Below are positions 60,757-64,000 of a stretch of 64,000 nucleotides of DNA, piece by piece. The notes beneath the pieces are model-generated. The model ran no database searches and was not told where the DNA came from. It saw nothing but the letters and a program-made list of their open reading frames with translations. Where the stretch lies: the NCBI RefSeq assembly GCF_932526225.1, contig NC_064044.1, positions 7,986,801-8,050,800 of the forward strand, written 5' to 3'. The position numbers were made by a program, and so were the translations under genes. Positions within the stretch are counted from its first letter, which is position 1; every line of letters starts with the position of its first letter. The stretch comes from Nematostella vectensis. Its lineage: Eukaryota > Cnidaria > Anthozoa > Actiniaria > Edwardsiidae.

Positions 60757-63635
60757 ATTAGTCGAAAGTCCACCTCGGCTCTTTTTGTAGATAAACTATA
60801 AAGCATAAGCTAGATCACTCTGGTATGTCATAAATCTATAAGTCAGACTTCTTTTGTAGCCAAATCCGACAATAAACGTCACGTGGAGATACTGCATAGC
60901 CCTTTTTATTCTTTCGCGGGTGGTCAGATTTTTATCAGAGAACTCACTCCCCCCTGGAAAAATTAGGTCCACCCCCTTCGCACCTGGAAAAATTAGGTCC
61001 ACCCCCTTCGCACCCCCCCCCCCCCCCCCAAGAAAAAACCTGGTTACGGTTCTGTTATATGACACGTTAAAAATAATGATGATGAATAAAAATATATAGA
61101 TATAAACTAAGTAGAAACAAGCATAGGCAGCCTGACAAAGGGACAGACACATGAATGGATATAGAGATAGACGAACAGAGGGGCGGTAGTACCTTTCGGT
61201 CTTGGAACTGCCATTCGCCATTTGCGAATCGCCGTTTGCACTGACAACGTTTTTTTGATGAAGTGTATTTAAAATTGTGTCTCAGTACTATCGTCTTCTT
61301 TTTTTAGTGCGTGCCGGTAACAGGGCGTGGTTTTCGCGCCGGTTCCTACAAATGTATCTGTAAGCCTGGCTACTATTTCCCCCTCCTTACCCCCCAGAAG
61401 TACTTCAATGGTACAGATATTGAACGCTACGCGAGCGACAACCAGAGCGAGTACTACACTAAGGCCGGCTCCTTTGAATGCTTGCCTTGCAAAAAGGGCT
61501 GTACGACATGCGTGGATAACTCACCATGCTTAGTCACGCTGAATTGGTCTCTGCGTCACGCAATGATAGCACTTACGTTACTCACGGTGACTGTAACGCT
61601 AGGAATTGCAGCCTTTGTGGTGTATTACAGAGAAATAAAGGTAATGTAATATAAAGTCTTTGTTATACATTATCTAAGAATATTACTCTTGTCACGCTCG
61701 GAATAATAGATGTCACGTCACTCATCTCACGCCCGGGATAACTCATGTTTTGTCACGCTCGGGATAGCACTAGTCACGTCACTTATGCCGCGCCCTGGAC
61801 AACATATGTCATGTCACGGTCAGGATAGTACATGTCACGTCACTCATGTCGCGCCCGGGATAACTCATGTTTTGTCACGCTCGGGATTGCACTAGTCACG
61901 TCACTTATATCGCGCCCTGGACAACATATGTCATGTCACGGTCAGGATAGTACATGTCACGTCACTCATTTCACGCCCTGGACAACATATGTCATGTCAC
62001 GGTCAGGATAGTACATGTCACGTCACTCATGTCACGCCCTGGACAACATATGTCATGTCACGGTCAGGATAGTACATGTCACGTCACTTATGTCACGCCC
62101 TGGACAACATATGTCATGTCACGGTCAGGATAGTACATGTCACGTCACTCATGTCGCGCCCGGGATAACTCATGTTTTGTCACGCTCGGGATAGCACTAG
62201 TCACGTCACTTATGTCGCGCCCTGGACAACATATGTCATGTCACGGTCAGGATAGTACATGTCACGTCACTCATGTCGCGCCCGGGAAAACATAAATAAC
62301 AATTAGCCACAAGTGAGGATTTTGCAATTACTTACTTTTAAAATAATGAATGTTGAGTAAGCGTCCTTCAAGTAAACGGGTATTTTGAGATAAGCGCCCC
62401 ATACGGGGCTATAAGAATAAAATAAGCACCCAGGGCGATAAAACGTCCATTTACAGTTTTCCGAATAATTTCCAGGTCGTGAAAACAGCTAGTCCCCAGT
62501 TCCTGTGCATGATAATTTGTGGGACAGTGTTGATGTATTTGGAGGTAAGACTGAATGAAGGCAGGTATGTAGGTATTTTGAAGTTGGTCTGAAGGATCTG
62601 AATGAAGACAGGTATCAATGCATTTGTAGGTAGTTCTGAATGAAGACAGGTATCAATGCATTTGGAGGTAGTTCTGAATGAAGACAGGTATCAATGCATT
62701 TGGAGGTCAAGTTCTGAATGAAGACAGGTATCAATGCATTTGGAGGTAGTTCTGAATGAAGACAGGTATCAATGCATTTGGAGGTAGTTCTGAATGAAGA
62801 CAGGTATCAATGCATTTGGAGGTAGTTCTTAATGAAGACAGGTATCAATGCATTTGGAGGTAGTTCTAAATGAAGACAGGTATCAATGCATTTGGAGGTA
62901 GTTCTGAATGAAGACAGGTATCAATGCATTTGGAGGTAGTTCTGAATGAAGACAGGTATCAATGCATTTGGAGGTAGTTCTTAATGAAGACAGGTATCAA
63001 TGCATTTGGAGGTAGTTCTGAATGAAGACAGGTATCAATGCATTTGGAGGTAGTTCTAAATGAAGACAGGTATCAATGCATTTGGAGGTAGTTCTGTATG
63101 AAATCTGGCATTAATGCATTTGGAGGTACAATGAAGGAGGGTATCAATGTATTTGGAGGTAGTTCTGAATAAAGATCAATTCATTTGGAGGTAGTTTTGA
63201 ATGAAGTCAGATATAAATGTATTTGGAGGTATATCTGAATAAAGAAGGTTATCAATGCATTTGGAGGAAGTTCTGAATGAAATCAGGTATCAATGCATTT
63301 GGAGGTAGTTCTGAATGAAGTCAGATATCAATGCATTTGGAAGTAAGACTGAATGAAGGCAGGTATAAATGCATAAAGTTTGCTGTGCTGTTCCATGAGT
63401 AGGGGGTGATGATGATGTAAAAACTAGCTCCTTATAGCGACATAAATGTAAAATAAAGGTATGGAACCGCATGACCACCGCTCTAATACTACATGGTCAT
63501 ATCATTCGTTTATTACTTTTCACAGATCCTTGCTTCATATCCGGAACCCGTCAATCATCTGTGTATCGTACGATTGTGGTTTCGCCATATTGGTTTTGGA
63601 CTAGCATACACTTCACTTCTGCTAAAAACGTGGAG
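58721..63635 (+). CDS. GPR158/GPR179-type class C receptor, 5' part (exons 1-6)
   Basis: Exons 58721-59367, 59867-60037, 60539-60665, 61308-61640, 62476-62544 and 63526-63635, phases consistent; exon 6 ends in phase 2 and the gene runs past the window. The first codon reads ATGATG; a signal peptide (MMAKMAKTVIPLLFCFLVNS) follows. The ectodomain has LWTRPYYECTTSQVWLITYTV, typical of the Cache-like domain of this family, then VDINQCEETLGG and FAGTHHC. A Cys-rich EGF-like region follows (YKCICKPGYYFP ... CLPCKKGCTTC) before TM1 (exon 4), TM2 (exon 5) and TM3 (exon 6, ending LLLKTW). In mammals GPR158 is a glycine-responsive neuronal receptor; ligand conservation here is unknown. Introns 3, 4 and 5 contain tandem arrays. 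Confidence 0.88.
59388..59460. mobile_element. G-run fragment of family A
   Basis: GCGAATCTAGAGCCTGGGG followed by a 14-base G run in receptor intron 1. Only one end is recognisable. Confidence 0.3.
60330..60538. repeat. 31-bp minisatellite ending in the exon 3 acceptor
   Basis: Seven copies of TTATATGGTATTTCC plus AAATGTAGTTATGCCC. TTATATGG starts recur at about 60335, 60366, 60398, 60429, 60459, 60490 and 60521. The last unit, TTATATGGTATTTCGCAG, supplies the acceptor of receptor exon 3. Confidence 0.9.
60690..61055. mobile_element. Family C C/G-run elements in receptor intron 3
   Basis: GGCCCGTACCCAGGGGGGTG and a C-run at 60722-60742. A second cluster has a repeated block AAAAATTAGGTCCACCCCCT and a C-run, ending AAACCTGGTTACGG. 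These may be two nested or adjacent insertions. Confidence 0.5.
61700..62288. repeat. Compound minisatellite in receptor intron 4
   Basis: ~40 bp related subunits built on GTCACGTCACT(C/T)AT and GTCGCGCCC(G/T)GGA form larger blocks of about 80-125 bp. The order GGTCAGGATAGTACATGTCA then GCCCTGGACAACATATGTCA repeats several times. It is unusually rich in CpG and CACGTCAC motifs. Confidence 0.9.
62534..63365. repeat. 38-bp minisatellite seeded at the exon 5 donor
   Basis: About 20 copies of ATGCATTTGGAGGTAGTTC plus TGAATGAAGACAGGTATCA. The first unit is the end of exon 5 with its donor (TGTATTTGGAG, then GTAAGACTGAATGAAGGCAG). The last clear unit near 63330 again has GTAAGACTGAATGAAGGCAG. Inner units are homogenised to GTAGTTCTGAATGAAGACAG. 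Confidence 0.95.
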
Positions 63636-63744
63636 GTACGTCTGAGAAAAATGGTCAGAAGGGAAGGTGACAAAAGGGTGTGGTCTACTACATGCCACAG
63701 AGAAGACATGACCGAAAAGCCTAAAGCATGCGCAATGTTTATAG

Positions 63745-64000
63745 CATTCAAGCGTTACGGTTTATAATAACATTCAGGCGTTACGGTTTATCATAGCTTT
63801 CAGGCGTTACGGTTTATCATAGCATTCTGGCGTTGCAGTTTATCATAGCCTTCAGGCATTACGGTTTATCATAGCCTTCAGGCGTTACGGTTTATAATAA
63901 CATTCAGGCGTTACGGTTTATCATAGCATTCAGGCATTACGGTTTATCATAGCATTCAGGCGTTACGGTTCATCATAGCATTCAGGCATTACGGTTTATC
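63745..64000. repeat. 26-bp minisatellite running off the window end
   Basis: About ten copies of CATTCAGGCGTTACGGTTTA plus TCATAG, with TAATAA and GGCATT variants. It begins about 110 bp after the receptor exon 6 donor and is cut by the window edge. Confidence 0.93.

Overview
The window looks like nuclear DNA of an anthozoan cnidarian, most likely a sea anemone such as Nematostella or a relative; this is inferred. The reasons are intron-rich genes with canonical GT-AG junctions, extracellular proteins built from PAN/apple, EGF, SRCR and fibrinogen-like modules, a metazoan STT3A, a GPR158-type receptor, and many short non-autonomous transposons and minisatellites. There is no sign of operons, bacterial genes, CRISPR or rRNA.

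Layout. 1-4.8 kb is non-coding, with a foldback element and a six-copy ~130 bp tandem repeat. 4.8-5.9 kb (minus) is an intronless class A GPCR. 5.9-9.1 kb is non-coding, with a ~950 bp inverted-repeat element and a GATGGT microsatellite. 9.1-16.5 kb (minus) is an 8-exon secreted protein (signal peptide, PAN/apple, EGF, four cbEGF, SRCR) whose phases all agree and give 433 codons. 16.6-20.6 kb holds tandem repeats, a 600 bp polypyrimidine tract and a broken fibrinogen-like domain. 20.8-24.96 kb is one ~4.2 kb array of 22/19 bp units. 26.8-37.1 kb (plus) is a complete 14-exon STT3A (712 aa). 38.5-56.5 kb (plus) is a complete 15-exon TRMT11 (434 aa). Its 8.7 kb intron 12 contains a two-exon gene on the opposite strand (signal peptide, PAN-like, EGF, fibrinogen-like; 384 aa). 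58.7 kb to the window edge (plus) is the 5' part of a GPR158/GPR179-type class C receptor, cut after TM3.

The genes do not form one pathway. STT3A is the catalytic subunit of ER oligosaccharyltransferase and TRMT11 methylates tRNA G10. The minus-strand genes make secreted adhesion or recognition-type proteins. The two PAN-containing genes and the fibrinogen-like pseudogene appear to belong to a locally dispersed modular family.

The most striking pattern is that tandem repeats and partial duplications repeatedly begin at, or include, exon-intron junctions: the PAN exon donor, cbEGF exons, TRMT11 introns 8 and 9, and receptor introns 3 and 5. This leaves rows of decoy splice sites next to the real ones. 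A second theme is inverted-repeat elements, including one with long terminal inverted repeats and a RecQ-like helicase fragment.
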